This document shows, in pieces, positions 28,805 to 37,538 of a stretch of DNA of 64,000 bases. Made by a program: the position numbers and the translations under genes. Source of the stretch: Hyphomicrobiales bacterium. Its GTDB lineage: Bacteria; Pseudomonadota; Alphaproteobacteria; Rhizobiales; Rhizobiaceae. The notes beneath the pieces were generated by a model, which worked only from the letters and a program-made list of their open reading frames with translations, had not been told where the DNA came from and searched no databases. The stretch lies in contig UBZP01000007.1 of the NCBI GenBank assembly GCA_900469965.1, positions 91,230-155,229 on the forward strand. The letters run 5' to 3'. Numbering within the stretch: the first letter of the stretch is position 1; each line of letters begins with the position of its first letter.

Positions 28805-29758
28805 CTAAACGTGTGATTTTGGCATCCGGAGTGTGACGCGACACCCTGCCTCCAGATTCTCACGTGTGATCGTCCCTCCAAGCTGCTGGGCCAGGAGCGA
28901 AACTACTCGAGCGCCTACGCCGTCTGCGACGTCAGAACGCATGCCCACGCCGTTGTCAGTCACAGAGAGGACAACCTCCTCGTTGGCCCTCAGCGTAACC
29001 TGGATGAGGCCGGCTTGGCCCTCCGGGAAAGCGTACTTCAGGCTATTGGTCACAAGCTCGTTGACGACGATCGCCATCGGTACGGCCTGTTCGCTGTGAA
29101 TATACAGTTCATCTGCATCGGCCTTGACGGCAACCGGGCTCATTCCGCTGATCGACGCAGTGAGGTGCTGGCAGATTTCCATCAAGTATGTCCGTGCATC
29201 CACGACCTTCCGGTCTGCACGTATCGTAAGATGGTCATACACTTGCGCCATGATCCGGACGCGCTCACTCATCTCGGTGAGGGCTTCTGAAGTACTTACC
29301 CCAGGAAGCTTCGCCTGAAGCCGCATCATTGCCGATAGCATCGCCAGGTTGTTCTTGGTGCGATGGGCAAGCTCCATCAGGAGAACCGTCTTGGCTTTTT
29401 CCGCCCGCACGACCTTTTCCATCTCTGTCCGTAGTGCTTCGGCAACAAGCCCAATGGCGGCGCCTGTCACTGAGAACAACACGACTGGCAGGATATAGCC
29501 GGCAAACGTTACGCTTGGCCTGAGCGACAAATATGCGAACAGGGCACCTAGCGCAGTTGCATACAGAGACGAACCGCGATCAAACATAATACCGGCTAGA
29601 AAAATACCCGGCAAGAGAAAGAATAAACCAACGAAGCCACTCTGCGTGTAAAGGCCCATCTGCACAGCAATGCAGATTGCCATTACCGCAGTTGTTGTGG
29701 AGTATCGTACCCATAGCGGCTGTGGCTTGCTGGGCAGAAAATATAGTATTCGTTCCAT
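28805..29758 (-). CDS. membrane sensor histidine kinase (HisKA_2 type)
   Basis: A 317-residue kinase. Residues 18-110 contain about four membrane segments (DUF4118/MASE-like, e.g. SGFVGLFFLLPGIFLAGIMF). The phosphoacceptor is H132 in MELAHRTKNNLAMLSAMM. The ATP-binding domain shows VVNELVTNSLKYAFPEG (N box), VTDNGVGM (G1) and VVSLLAQQLGGTI. This type usually passes phosphate to a stand-alone response regulator or to PhyR in the general stress response. No regulator gene is adjacent. Confidence 0.87.
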   Translation of the reverse strand: MERILYFLPSKPQPLWVRYSTTTAVMAICIAVQMGLYTQSGFVGLFFLLPGIFLAGIMFDRGSSLYATALGALFAYLSLRPSVTFAGYILPVVLFSVTGAAIGLVAEALRTEMEKVVRAEKAKTVLLMELAHRTKNNLAMLSAMMRLQAKLPGVSTSEALTEMSERVRIMAQVYDHLTIRADRKVVDARTYLMEICQHLTASISGMSPVAVKADADELYIHSEQAVPMAIVVNELVTNSLKYAFPEGQAGLIQVTLRANEEVVLSVTDNGVGMRSDVADGVGARVVSLLAQQLGGTITRENLEAGCRVTLRMPKSHV

Positions 29759-30298
29759 CTAATCATTGTCCTCCCAGTTTTTTTTGGGTGACCACTTGAC
29801 GCAGCGGCGCAGATGAAAAACGAATTTAGTCGTCGCGGTGCCTTGTCTGCAAGCCCGCCCTGCACCCGTGTCAATGTCCGGTGTGAGAGGTCAGGTATGG
29901 CGCGGGTCTGGTTTCGCGGTTCTGGGCTCGCACCGACACGAAAATTGAAAAAAGTTTCGGTGGAGCAGGAACCTTTTCCGATGAAGATAGTTCACGGCAA
30001 AGTCGGATGATATGTCGATTGTGAGCCCGGCTACGGAGCCAAGAAAGACCGGCATCTCCCCTGGTGCCGGGCGGGCGCTCACCCGCAGACCGCCGCACCA
30101 GCGGGTGGAGGACCAACCCATCTCGCTGGTATCGGCCCGGCCCGTGAGACTGTGACAGCTTGAGCCGAGCTTACAAGATTCTTCCGAATGTGGCACGTAT
30201 GGCGAGGTCGGCAATTTGGCCGGCCTCGCGGGCGTTGGCAACCTCCATCACAACATCCCGGGCGGCGGCTACCTGCGATAAAACCACCGGCCCCGCGC
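29759..30298. other. 540-bp gap, no supported gene
   Basis: A weak minus-strand helical stretch (AAARDVVMEVANAREAGQIA) lies near 30180-30280 downstream of the csbD terminator. Nothing else stands out. Confidence 0.3.
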
Positions 30299-30326
30299 AA
30301 AAAAAAGCCGGCGGAGATCCGCCGGC
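30299..30326 (-). terminator. intrinsic terminator of csbD
   Basis: GCCGGCGGA (30307-30315) and TCCGCCGGC (30318-30326) form the stem, with eight A residues on the left. On the minus strand this is a GC hairpin and U-run 39 bp after the CsbD stop. Confidence 0.75.
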
Positions 30327-30364
30327 GGAAGTTGCGCAGTCTCCCGCACCGGGATGCGAGGCGT

Positions 30365-30568
30365 TTACCAGGATTGACGACCGTACCAATCGTCGATTTC
30401 ACGTCTAACCTGGTCCTTTTCGTAACCGTAGCGTTCTTGGATCTTGCCTTCGAGCTGGTCGCGTTGACCATTGATCACGTCCAGATCATCATCCGTGAGC
30501 TTGCCCCACTGTTCTTTGATCTTGCCCTTCATCTGCTTCCAGTTCCCTTCGACGCGGTCCCAATCCAT
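30365..30568 (-). CDS. CsbD-family stress protein
   Basis: A 67-residue CsbD protein: MDWDRVEGNWKQMKGKIKEQ, then WGKLTDDDLDVINGQRDQLE and GKIQERYGYEKDQVRREIDD. The start follows GGAGGAAACCAGAG. CsbD proteins are hydrophilic general-stress proteins of unknown mechanism, induced by sigma-B in Bacillus and by the EcfG system in rhizobia. It has its own terminator and is monocistronic. Confidence 0.9.
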   Translation of the reverse strand: MDWDRVEGNWKQMKGKIKEQWGKLTDDDLDVINGQRDQLEGKIQERYGYEKDQVRREIDDWYGRQSW

Positions 30569-30779
30569 CTCTGGTTTCCTCCGTGTTGAAGCCCTAAAAC
30601 CTGGGCCTAGGCACGCAGTATGAGCGACTTTCGGGCGGCGCGCATTTAACTTTGACACATGAATGCCGGTACAGCCCCGAGCGCGTCGCCCAAGAAGCGC
30701 ACCATCGACATTTTCTTATGCGAGGTCATCGCTTGTTCCGTGCGTGGCTGTTCGACCGGGCTTCGGATTGCCCAAGACG

Positions 30780-30916
30780 GCAAAGGATATGGTGACCGGC
30801 CAGGGTAGCAATCGTCGTACAGACCTCCCCTCATCCCATCCTGCCTTCACTGCGTCGCAGATAAGCTCCTACAATCGCGTCGCTACGGCTGCCTCGCATT
30901 CGAGTAGGCGGTCCAT
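30780..30916 (-). pseudogene. remnant of a short helical protein
   Basis: From an ATG at 30916 the minus strand reads MDRLLECEAAVATRL then a stop. It goes on in register as ELICDAVKAGWDEGRSVRRL. The CEAA...AVxAGWDE pattern resembles a family of short rhizobial proteins. One in-frame stop and loss of register at the end suggest decay. The wider 30569-31007 gap holds nothing else. Confidence 0.3.
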
Positions 30917-31007
30917 ACTGATCGGCGTTCGAGGCGAGCCTATCGCGGCCATGGTTTCCCCCATCCCGGCGTCGGCAACTTGATCCTCGCTTTCAGTCCT
31001 CTTGCCA

Positions 31008-31274
31008 TCACACCGCGAACAGCGGACGTGATCCGCTGTTGGCTCTTCTGAGCGGCGCCCCGAACTCTCCAGCTGTCACCGTATTCCCTTTCTGGCATCG
31101 TGGGCACCACAGGTTGAGGCGGTAGCCCTGCTCATGGAACTGGCCAAGCGTGGAGACGGTCGGTGACTTCGCCGGACATCCGTTTAGACATTGCTGGCTG
31201 CGGAGGTGTCCGCGGGGACGATTTCTATAGTTGAATGCCGTGCTCTCCTTGCCAGCCGTGTTCTTATAGGTCAT
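31008..31274 (-). CDS. possible zinc-binding small protein
   Basis: An 88-residue frame from MTYKNTAGKESTAFNYRNRP. The part TLGQFHEQGYRLNLWCPRCQ looks like a genuine zinc-ribbon start (WCPRC) of rhizobial hypothetical proteins. The upstream portion is less convincing, and no ribosome site is seen. It may be a fragment. Confidence 0.35.
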   Translation of the reverse strand: MTYKNTAGKESTAFNYRNRPRGHLRSQQCLNGCPAKSPTVSTLGQFHEQGYRLNLWCPRCQKGNTVTAGEFGAPLRRANSGSRPLFAV

Positions 31275-31528
31275 GGCACGTGGATTCGGCCGGAAACGGC
31301 TTGCATTGCTAAGCAATTTCCCCGCGCGAACGGGACTTTGCCCTGCCCGGGGAACGGTTGACTTTTCTTCCGCCGCAAAAGGGGCCGCGGGCGTCGACGT
31401 CAACCGAAGTCACGGGTCCACGCATTCGTCAGACTTTGGTCCGATGGGGAGGGAGCAAAGGTCCTTCTTTTGGAACGGTCGTACTCGGCAAGCATTCCCT
31501 CCCTATGTTTAACAAAGGGAGTGAACCC

Positions 31529-31936
31529 ATGCTTGCTAAGTCTCTTCTGTCTGCGGCCTTCGTCGCTGCCCTATCTTCTACTGCTGTGTTTGCTGATGAC
31601 CACAATGATAGCGTTGTCACCGGTGCCGCAGGTGGGGCCGCAACGGGCGCTATCGTCGGGGGTCCGGTTGGTGCTGTGGTCGGCGGCGCAGTGGGCGCAG
31701 TGGCCGGTGCCGCCCTCGACCCACCGCCGCGTCAGGTGGTGACCTATGTCGAACAGCAGCCGATGCCGGCCAATCCTGTCATTGTCGAGGAAGTTGTAGA
31801 GGTAGGAAAGCCCTTGCCCAGGACGGTGGTGTTGACACCAGTGCCCGAGAACCCAAAATACGCATTTGCGGTGGTCAATCAGCAACGAGTCATCGTCGAT
31901 CCGAATACCTATACGGTTGTTCAGGTCCTTCGTTGA
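31529..31936 (+). CDS. DUF1236 exported protein with glycine-zipper
   Basis: A 135-residue protein with a signal peptide (MLAKSLLSAAFVAALSSTAVFA, cut after VFA). The start is supported by AAAGGGA at the right distance. Residues ~30-62 are a glycine-zipper (GAAGGAATGAIVGGPVGAVV). The C-terminus is DUF1236 (YAFAVVNQQRVIVDPNTYTV). It is probably periplasmic or in the outer membrane. A GGAAC-N16-CATT sequence about 30 bp upstream is a weak general-stress promoter. Confidence 0.82.
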   Translation: MLAKSLLSAAFVAALSSTAVFADDHNDSVVTGAAGGAATGAIVGGPVGAVVGGAVGAVAGAALDPPPRQVVTYVEQQPMPANPVIVEEVVEVGKPLPRTVVLTPVPENPKYAFAVVNQQRVIVDPNTYTVVQVLR

Positions 31937-32009
31937 CCCGTGTGCGCCTGCCCCCTTCGGCAACAGGGGCAGGCGCACGACAACTCAGGCCCAGTTGGAA
32001 GGAGAAGAC

Positions 32010-32180
32010 ATGAAGAAGCACCGTTTCGGCCACCAGGAAGAACCGGACTTCAGTGTTGGTTTTCCGCTCGGGGTGATTGCGGTCCTCATGTTGGGAATCA
32101 CGGCATATCTTGTCGCGCTGAACGCCGAAATCCCGCCGCCCCAAACCATCGCATTCATCGCTGAAAAGCCGCTGCCTTAA
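32010..32180 (+). CDS. small single-span membrane protein
   Basis: A 56-residue peptide, MKKHRFGHQEEPDFSVGFPL onward, with AAGGAGA before the ATG. One membrane span (GVIAVLMLGITAYLVALNA) has a basic N-terminus and a short periplasmic tail. It is 73 bp downstream of the DUF1236 gene and probably co-transcribed. No family name is known to me. Confidence 0.65.
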   Translation: MKKHRFGHQEEPDFSVGFPLGVIAVLMLGITAYLVALNAEIPPPQTIAFIAEKPLP

Positions 32181-32278
32181 TGCCCCGAGCGGCGAGTGTT
32201 GCCGCGCGCTACGCGCCTAACGACTGCTTCCAGCGTTATGCGGGCCTGCGCTTAATATATATCCAACGCTCATCTAGT

Positions 32279-32683
32279 ATGGATTCGGTCATGAATCAGT
32301 GGCTCTCCTCGGTGAAAGTATGGGCGCGATCTGTAAGGCGCGATGTGGTCGCTCTTTGGATCGCCGCTCGTGACCGACGCACGCCGCTCGCCGCCAAAGT
32401 TATCGCAGGCGCAATCGCTGCCTACGCTCTATCGCCCATCGATCTCATCCCCGATTTCATTCCTGTGCTCGGGTATTTGGATGATCTGTTGATTGTACCA
32501 ATCGGGATACTCCTGGCTGTCCGATTGATTCCAGAACCGCTCATGTCCGAATTCAGAATGTTCGCGCAACAGAGAACGCGGCGACCAACCGGCTTATGGG
32601 GGGTGCTGGCCATCATCGCTATATGGGCGATCTTCGCAACCGCTGCCGCTTGCTTGGCGTGGCGGAAATTCAACGGGCGTTGA
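32279..32683 (+). CDS. YkvA family membrane protein (DUF1232)
   Basis: A 134-residue protein. The DUF1232 core is plain: RRTPLAAKVIAGAIAAYALS, then PIDLIPDFIPVLGYLDDLLI. A second membrane span is near the C-terminus (GVLAIIAIWAIFATAAACLA). The start is taken as MDSVMNQ at 32279; MNQ at 32291 is possible. The family is of unknown function and common in stress-related clusters. Confidence 0.8.
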   Translation: MDSVMNQWLSSVKVWARSVRRDVVALWIAARDRRTPLAAKVIAGAIAAYALSPIDLIPDFIPVLGYLDDLLIVPIGILLAVRLIPEPLMSEFRMFAQQRTRRPTGLWGVLAIIAIWAIFATAAACLAWRKFNGR

Positions 32684-32887
32684 CCGGCGTCACTCTTATG
32701 GAGCTTCGCGGCGTCACCAGTACGCCGGCTCTCGGCAACCGTCGGATTGTGGACGAATAAGCCCCATAGGCATACATTTTCGGACCGCTGGGACGTTGCA
32801 GCTAGGGGAAGTGCTTGCAATTTGCCCGGCAAGAGTGGGCCCCGCTTTAGCCAAGCGGGGCTTCTCCCGCCGCGCTCGCGTGACAAT

Positions 32888-33151
32888 TCACTCCATCAGC
32901 TCTTCAAGTATCTCAGCCGCGGCGATCAAAGCCTGCTGCACCAGCGAATCGGCGGCGGTCGCGCTTGACGACGCAACGAGTTGAATGTCGTCGACCCTCA
33001 AGAGGTGCGCTCGCAACCGACGGGTTCCCGTGTTGTGTCCCACTTCACCGATTGCCTCAATCGCGCGCCGCAACAGAGCTCGACGCTCAACTTTGGAAAG
33101 CGTCTGAACGACACGGCTCGCGGTTCGAAGTTCGTCTACCGTCACTCTCAT
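32888..33151 (-). CDS. hypothetical 87-residue helical protein
   Basis: A short, mostly helical protein: MRVTVDELRTASRVVQTLSK, then VERRALLRRAIEAIGEVGHN and, at the end, SLVQQALIAAAEILEELME. No family is recognised and the ribosome site is weak. Amphipathic composition and consistent codon use make it plausible. Confidence 0.5.
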   Translation of the reverse strand: MRVTVDELRTASRVVQTLSKVERRALLRRAIEAIGEVGHNTGTRRLRAHLLRVDDIQLVASSSATAADSLVQQALIAAAEILEELME

Positions 33152-33300
33152 GTGTCATCTCGAAGCTGAGAGCGCCATCATCGGACGCAGCACACCCGTT
33201 ATTGTTCAGAGGACGGCGCTGCGTCGAACTATATTCGATGCTTCGGTCAGTCCGCGATCGCGATTTCGCCAAAGGCCGCCGTTCTGCCCCATGCGCGTGA

Positions 33301-34410
33301 TCAGATCACGAATTCCTCCTCGTACGTCTTTGGCTGGGGAACGACCGTAACCTCCACCGGAACGATCCAATTGACCGCGTAGCTCTCGCAGTCGGAACGC
33401 TGGAGGTCGGGCTGCACGTTCCCCGCCCCATCTGTCGCGCGACATCGCAGTATATGTCGCCCCACTTCCCTGGGGGTCCATATGTATTCCCAAAGGCGCC
33501 AGGCAAAGGGACGCTCTGCTTCGAGTAGCCTGCCCTCGCGCCAGCCCTTGCCATCTCCGGGGCAGACCTGCACCTGCCGGACAACGGACTCTCCGCTCCA
33601 GGCGGCTCCGAAAATCCGGTACGGCTGGCCGACGATGAGACGCTCCCCCTGTACGGGACGCGCGATCTGCGCTTTGACCTCCATCTCCGCAAGGGGGACG
33701 ATCCTGGGTTCCCCGAGGCTGCGCTCCCAACGGAAATAGTCGCGTGCCTGCCAGTATCCAAGGAATGGTTGCTCCACAACCGTGATATGCGTGATCCACT
33801 TGATCCAGGCCATTCCGAACCAGCCACCCACAACCGCGCGCAGCGGGTATCCGTGATCACGCGTCAACGGCTGTTCGTTCATTGAATAGGCAAGGATCGT
33901 GCCGGGCGCGATGGCCTTCTCGAGCGGTAAACTGCGTGCAAAGGCGATGGGGCCGGGAGACGCCGTCTTCTTGTTTGCGTCGACGACGCCGCTGTCGGCG
34001 CCTGCGAGCAGAACCTCACGGGCGGTCGGTTTGACGCCTGCTATTTCCAAAATTTCGCGCAGAAGAACACCTGTCCACGCGGCATTGCCGACGGCACCAT
34101 TCTGCCACTGCAACCCCTCCTTCGGCGGCACGTAGTACACGCGCCCATTGCCTGCGCACTCGACGACGGCGGTGAAAGTCGTGCTGCGCATCGCCTTGAT
34201 GCTGTCGAGATCAAGTTCGATCGGCCGCTCCACCGCCCCGTCCACGCGCAACCTCCAGTCTCGCACTTGGATGTCCGGCGACGGGAAATGGTTTCGCACG
34301 AAGAACAGCTCGGTTGGGACCAGCCAATCGGAGAGCGACGCAAACGGAAACTCGATGTTCGGTGGGGATTTCTGCCGAACTATCGGATCGGGTTGCTGTG
34401 GTGGCCGCAT
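33301..34410 (-). CDS. sulfite oxidase-like molybdopterin enzyme
   Basis: About 369 residues from MRPPQQPDPIVRQ; upstream starts at 34485 or 34515 are possible. The molybdopterin domain has FFVRNHFPSPDIQ and the molybdenum-ligand cysteine in VVECAGNGR. GVLLREILEIAGV, DHGYPLRAVVGGWFGMAWIK and a C-terminal Mo-co dimerisation domain (AWSGESVVRQVQVCPGDG, EVGRHILRCRATDGAGNVQP) follow. The family oxidises sulfite to sulfate or reduces protein methionine sulfoxide. No signal peptide is seen in the chosen form and no cytochrome is adjacent, so the electron acceptor is unclear. Confidence 0.85.
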   Translation of the reverse strand: MRPPQQPDPIVRQKSPPNIEFPFASLSDWLVPTELFFVRNHFPSPDIQVRDWRLRVDGAVERPIELDLDSIKAMRSTTFTAVVECAGNGRVYYVPPKEGLQWQNGAVGNAAWTGVLLREILEIAGVKPTAREVLLAGADSGVVDANKKTASPGPIAFARSLPLEKAIAPGTILAYSMNEQPLTRDHGYPLRAVVGGWFGMAWIKWITHITVVEQPFLGYWQARDYFRWERSLGEPRIVPLAEMEVKAQIARPVQGERLIVGQPYRIFGAAWSGESVVRQVQVCPGDGKGWREGRLLEAERPFAWRLWEYIWTPREVGRHILRCRATDGAGNVQPDLQRSDCESYAVNWIVPVEVTVVPQPKTYEEEFVI

Positions 34411-34722
34411 CGTCCCCGTCTCTCCGTTCAAAAGCTTAACGTTGGCTTTCGTCCGCGAGCGATGGTTCGATCCCTCGCATCGCATACCTCCGTTTTTCCA
34501 GCTGCATCCTAGCATATACAGCCGTTTCCCGAACCGACATGAAACGGCAGCAATGGGTCAGCTCGAGACCTCGATCCGTCGCCGTCGCAGCAAAACACAG
34601 CCTCTTGTCCAGTTCACTTGTCCTGGTGCTGGATCAGGGGCATCCGATCGAAACCTGGTCGCCATGGCTGAAACGCGCGGCGCGGACGGGCCGGGGCACC
34701 AAAGGTAAGGCGGGTGAGTTGA

Positions 34723-35319
34723 TCAAGCAGCGACCAGCCGCCAGCTGGCGGCAAGAAGAGCGGCACAGATCGACGCGGCGATGATTGCGATGAGTAGTCC
34801 TGCTCCAATCGTCAGAGAGTCACGCTGGGCCATGCCCAGAGCCATGATCAGTACCGCAAGTCCCGGTAGCGCGTTACCGAATGGAATCGGCAACACAATC
34901 AGGATGGCCATTGCCAAGATGATGAGCCCCAGAGCAGGTTGAGTTACAGCTTTCGAAAGCATTTTGCCGCGGGGTTTTATGTGTCGCTCGAGGCGGGCGA
35001 GAATTTTCGAGCCACGCGTGGAGGTCCACTCAACGACGGACCGGGGCACATCCAGTGCTGACAACTGACGTGGAAGCCACAATCGTTTCGCGCCGAAGAT
35101 CACCTGGACAGATAGTAGAGCGAGAACCGCTCCGAACACGGTTCCTGCAGGAATTCCAGGCGTGGGAATCATGGCGGCGACGGCGAACATTGAGAGGACG
35201 ATGGCGACACCTTGGCCACCCATCGCATTCAAGATGTCGCCTACGGTCACCTCGGGAGGCAGCCTGTCCGGCAGTGTGCTGAGCAGTTTTGCAATGCCGC
35301 TTGTGTTTGTGTTGCTCAT
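34723..35319 (-). CDS. exoD: ExoD family membrane protein
   Basis: A 198-residue inner-membrane protein of the ExoD family. ALSVQVIFGAKRLWLPRQLS and LERHIKPRGKMLSKAVTQPA flank several hydrophobic segments (GVAIVLSMFAVAAMIPTPGI, LGLIILAMAILIVLPIPFG). ExoD in Sinorhizobium meliloti is needed for exopolysaccharide production and alkaline tolerance; most relatives are uncharacterised. It lies just downstream of a frameshifted small gene on the same strand. Confidence 0.85.
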   Translation of the reverse strand: MSNTNTSGIAKLLSTLPDRLPPEVTVGDILNAMGGQGVAIVLSMFAVAAMIPTPGIPAGTVFGAVLALLSVQVIFGAKRLWLPRQLSALDVPRSVVEWTSTRGSKILARLERHIKPRGKMLSKAVTQPALGLIILAMAILIVLPIPFGNALPGLAVLIMALGMAQRDSLTIGAGLLIAIIAASICAALLAASWRLVAA

Positions 35320-35354
35320 GCGTATCGCCTCGACGCCATTATAGTCGCGCTACC

Positions 35355-35522
35355 GCTATGCGGCCTCGTTCTTCTTCTCATAGTCGCCGAACGCCTTTTT
35401 GAGGCCGCCCAGGACCTCATTTGCGGCTCGTCGACATGTTCGACGTCTTTCCGCATGTCGTCCATGGCTTCCTGCAGCCGGGTTTGCACCTTATCGACAA
35501 GATGTGGCGGATCGCTGACCAT
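35355..35522 (-). pseudogene. small helical protein with a frameshift
   Basis: MVSDPPHLVDKVQTRLQEAM then DDMRKDVEHVDEPQ runs in one frame from 35522. In the next frame AANEVLGGLKKAFGDYEKKN EAA and a stop at 35355 follow without a gap. Together they would make a ~55-residue coiled protein. One base change near 35425 splits it. A GGAAC-N16-GGTT promoter-like sequence sits upstream. Confidence 0.55.
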
Positions 35523-35555
35523 CGGTATTCCTCCGCTGGTTTGTATATGTAGCCC

Positions 35556-35580
35556 AACCCCTGAAAGTGGGTGTGGTTCC
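35556..35580 (-). promoter_or_regulatory. EcfG-like promoter upstream of the small helical gene
   Basis: On the minus strand GGAAC (35576-35580), 16 bases, then GGTT (35556-35559): nine of ten bases match the EcfG consensus. The gene start lies 34 bp downstream; exoD follows on the same strand. Confidence 0.4.
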
Positions 35581-35734
35581 TATTATCGCTTTCCAGAGGA
35601 TGTGGCAGCCTGTGTGGGAGGTCAGAACCTTCGCTGAGGCTGTGTCCGATCTGCGCGCTGCAATCACGCGGCCCAGGCGACGTCAAAGCCGGTCATGAGA
35701 GTGCACGCTATCATTCCCGCGGAACGCCACAGGA

Positions 35735-36240
35735 GGTTCTCGTGGCCTTCCTGAAACCTGGGCTCACCTCTTTCGGTGGCCGATTGCGCATCTGTTTTCG
35801 TGACGAACTGGTCGTTCATCGCAATGGATCGACGAGGCCGGTTACGCCGATCTTGGAGCGCTCAGCCAGTTCCTTCCCGGCACGCCTCGAGCCGGCGCGG
35901 TTCTCCCTCGGCCTCTTGCGCATAGGCTCCTGGGAGCGGTGTCCCCCCGGGCAGCGTTTATCTGCGGTCCGCAAACCTCCTGGTAATCTTCGCCATGGTC
36001 GCAACCGCTTTCGACGGCCCGACCGGGACCGGCCTGTTGCACGATCTGAAAATCGTGGCTGTGGCAGTCGCGGTTCAGGGCGTCGGCAAAAAGGCGAAAA
36101 GTGTGACGTCCGATCGGCGCCGCGCGAGACGCGTAGTCGGTTCGGTTCTCCTCGTCGTTTACAAGAGGAGCCGTGTGACAGGGACTTGGCGGGTCGGCCT
36201 TGCTGCGACCGTCGTAGCCATCGCACGTCTGCACATTCAA
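35735..36240 (+). pseudogene. chrA: chromate transporter (ChrA) remnant
   Basis: Across several frames the plus strand reads VAFLKPGLTSFGG (35740-35780), then DEAGYADLGALSQFLPGT (about 35830-35885), then after a gap VATAFDGPTGTGLLHDLKIV and AVAVAVQGVGKKAKS (about 36000-36100), then RRARRVVGSVLLVV. These are successive parts of the ChrA fold, in the right order. Multiple frame breaks show an old pseudogene. The region 35581-36417 holds no other gene. Confidence 0.7.
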
Positions 36241-36417
36241 GCGACTACGTCTTCACTTTGGAAGCCGAACAAAACTCGATGCTGCTATCTGCCGACACGC
36301 TGTTTCACACACTGTTCGTCATGCTTGGAAGAGGCGTCATCTTTAAAAGGTCGCAATCATTGACACCGCACGCCAAGCATTGGAAAAAGAGTGTACTATT
36401 GGAGAGGGAAACAACTC

Positions 36418-36822
36418 ATGGCAGACGAAACCAATATCGATATCATTGAGACGCCGCCGCCGGCAGAGGTAGCGGCGGCTCCGAAGAAGCGTCGCGGACC
36501 GCGACCGAAAACTGCTCAAACGGAAGCTGTGTCGGAAGCACCACCGGCAAGTGCTGCTCCCGCAAGAGGACGCAGGAAGCGGGCAGACAAGGACGGAAAG
36601 GCCGCAGCTCTCGTCACGACCAAGGGACGGGCAAAGAAAGTTGGCCAGTCCGTCGGGAAAACCCGGGCGGCAAAACCAAAGCTCGAGGCTCAGACGCCAG
36701 GTCTCGCTGATATCTCCGATCTCCTTCAGCTCGAGGAAGAGAATGCACGGCTGCGCAAGGCTTTGGCCGAGAAACTGCGGGCCGAAAATGCCGATCTGCG
36801 CAAACGGCTCGGTCTTGCCTGA
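36418..36822 (+). CDS. SyrB-like protein
   Basis: A 134-residue protein starting MADETNIDIIETPPPAEVAA, with GGAGAGGG upstream. The N-terminal two thirds are basic, Ala/Pro/Lys-rich and probably disordered (KKRRGPRPKTAQTE, RGRRKRADK). The C-terminus is a short coiled coil (LLQLEEENARLRKALAEKLR, then AENADLRKRLGLA). This is the layout of the SyrB family of Sinorhizobium, named for negative control of syrM. It is the first of three tandem paralogues. Confidence 0.8.
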   Translation: MADETNIDIIETPPPAEVAAAPKKRRGPRPKTAQTEAVSEAPPASAAPARGRRKRADKDGKAAALVTTKGRAKKVGQSVGKTRAAKPKLEAQTPGLADISDLLQLEEENARLRKALAEKLRAENADLRKRLGLA

Positions 36823-36942
36823 CCAATCGAAGCAGGACCGGTCGGATCCCGCGATCGGTCCGCGTCCTCGCACTCTTTTTCATATCGCACCGGTCATGCC
36901 AGCATGGGTTGCCGGTGCAATTGCTCGGGGTGACGGCGCACG

Positions 36943-37506
36943 ATGAAATCACCATGGAAGTATCTGGTTGATCTGGCCGCCCGCCGGACAGCCAAGGAGA
37001 CAGACGGACCTCCAGACATCGAGGAGCGGGGTCCGGAAACTTTTCCGCTGGCCCCGGCCGGTCACGCATTGGAAGCTCGCGGTGTTGACGGCATTGCTGC
37101 AGGCTCTTTCGTTGAAACCGAAAACGCGGCAGTGACCAACCTCGATGCTGCTGCCCTCGACACGGCGAATACAGCAGTTGACCAACGCGTGGAGGCGCCT
37201 ACCCCCTCTCTCGACCAATCATCTGCAGACGACCGCGAGGATCTTTCGCAACCGCCACGTCCGCCACTGCGGGCAAAAAGGCAAAGCAGCGGCGCAAAAA
37301 CGAATGCCGACAATATTGCAGTGTCCGACGTCGTGGAATATAGAGGCGACAGTTCCGGCGCCCGGCCGGCGCCGATCACCTTTATTGACGAGGTCACCGC
37401 ACTAGACGCGGAAATCGAGCATCTCAGACGCGAACTGGCCGCAAAGTTGCTTTTGCAGAATGCGCAGCTCAAGACGATGCTTGAGCGGTACAATGCGCCG
37501 CCATAA
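36943..37506 (+). CDS. SyrB-related coiled-coil protein
   Basis: A 187-residue protein. A long acidic, low-complexity middle is followed by the same C-terminal module as its neighbour (VTALDAEIEHLRRELAAKLL then LQNAQLKTMLERY). The N-terminus (MKSPWKYLVDLAARRTAKET) differs from the other two. It is probably a DNA-associated or oligomerising regulator of the SyrB group. Confidence 0.7.
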   Translation: MKSPWKYLVDLAARRTAKETDGPPDIEERGPETFPLAPAGHALEARGVDGIAAGSFVETENAAVTNLDAAALDTANTAVDQRVEAPTPSLDQSSADDREDLSQPPRPPLRAKRQSSGAKTNADNIAVSDVVEYRGDSSGARPAPITFIDEVTALDAEIEHLRRELAAKLLLQNAQLKTMLERYNAPP

Positions 37507-37538
37507 GCCGCGCTAGCTCTCTTGAACGTTGGGTAGTT

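Noticed and set aside
35571..36449. 292-codon plus-strand frame
   Set aside because: The ChrA-like segments jump between frames inside it, so the continuous frame is chance openness over a pseudogene.
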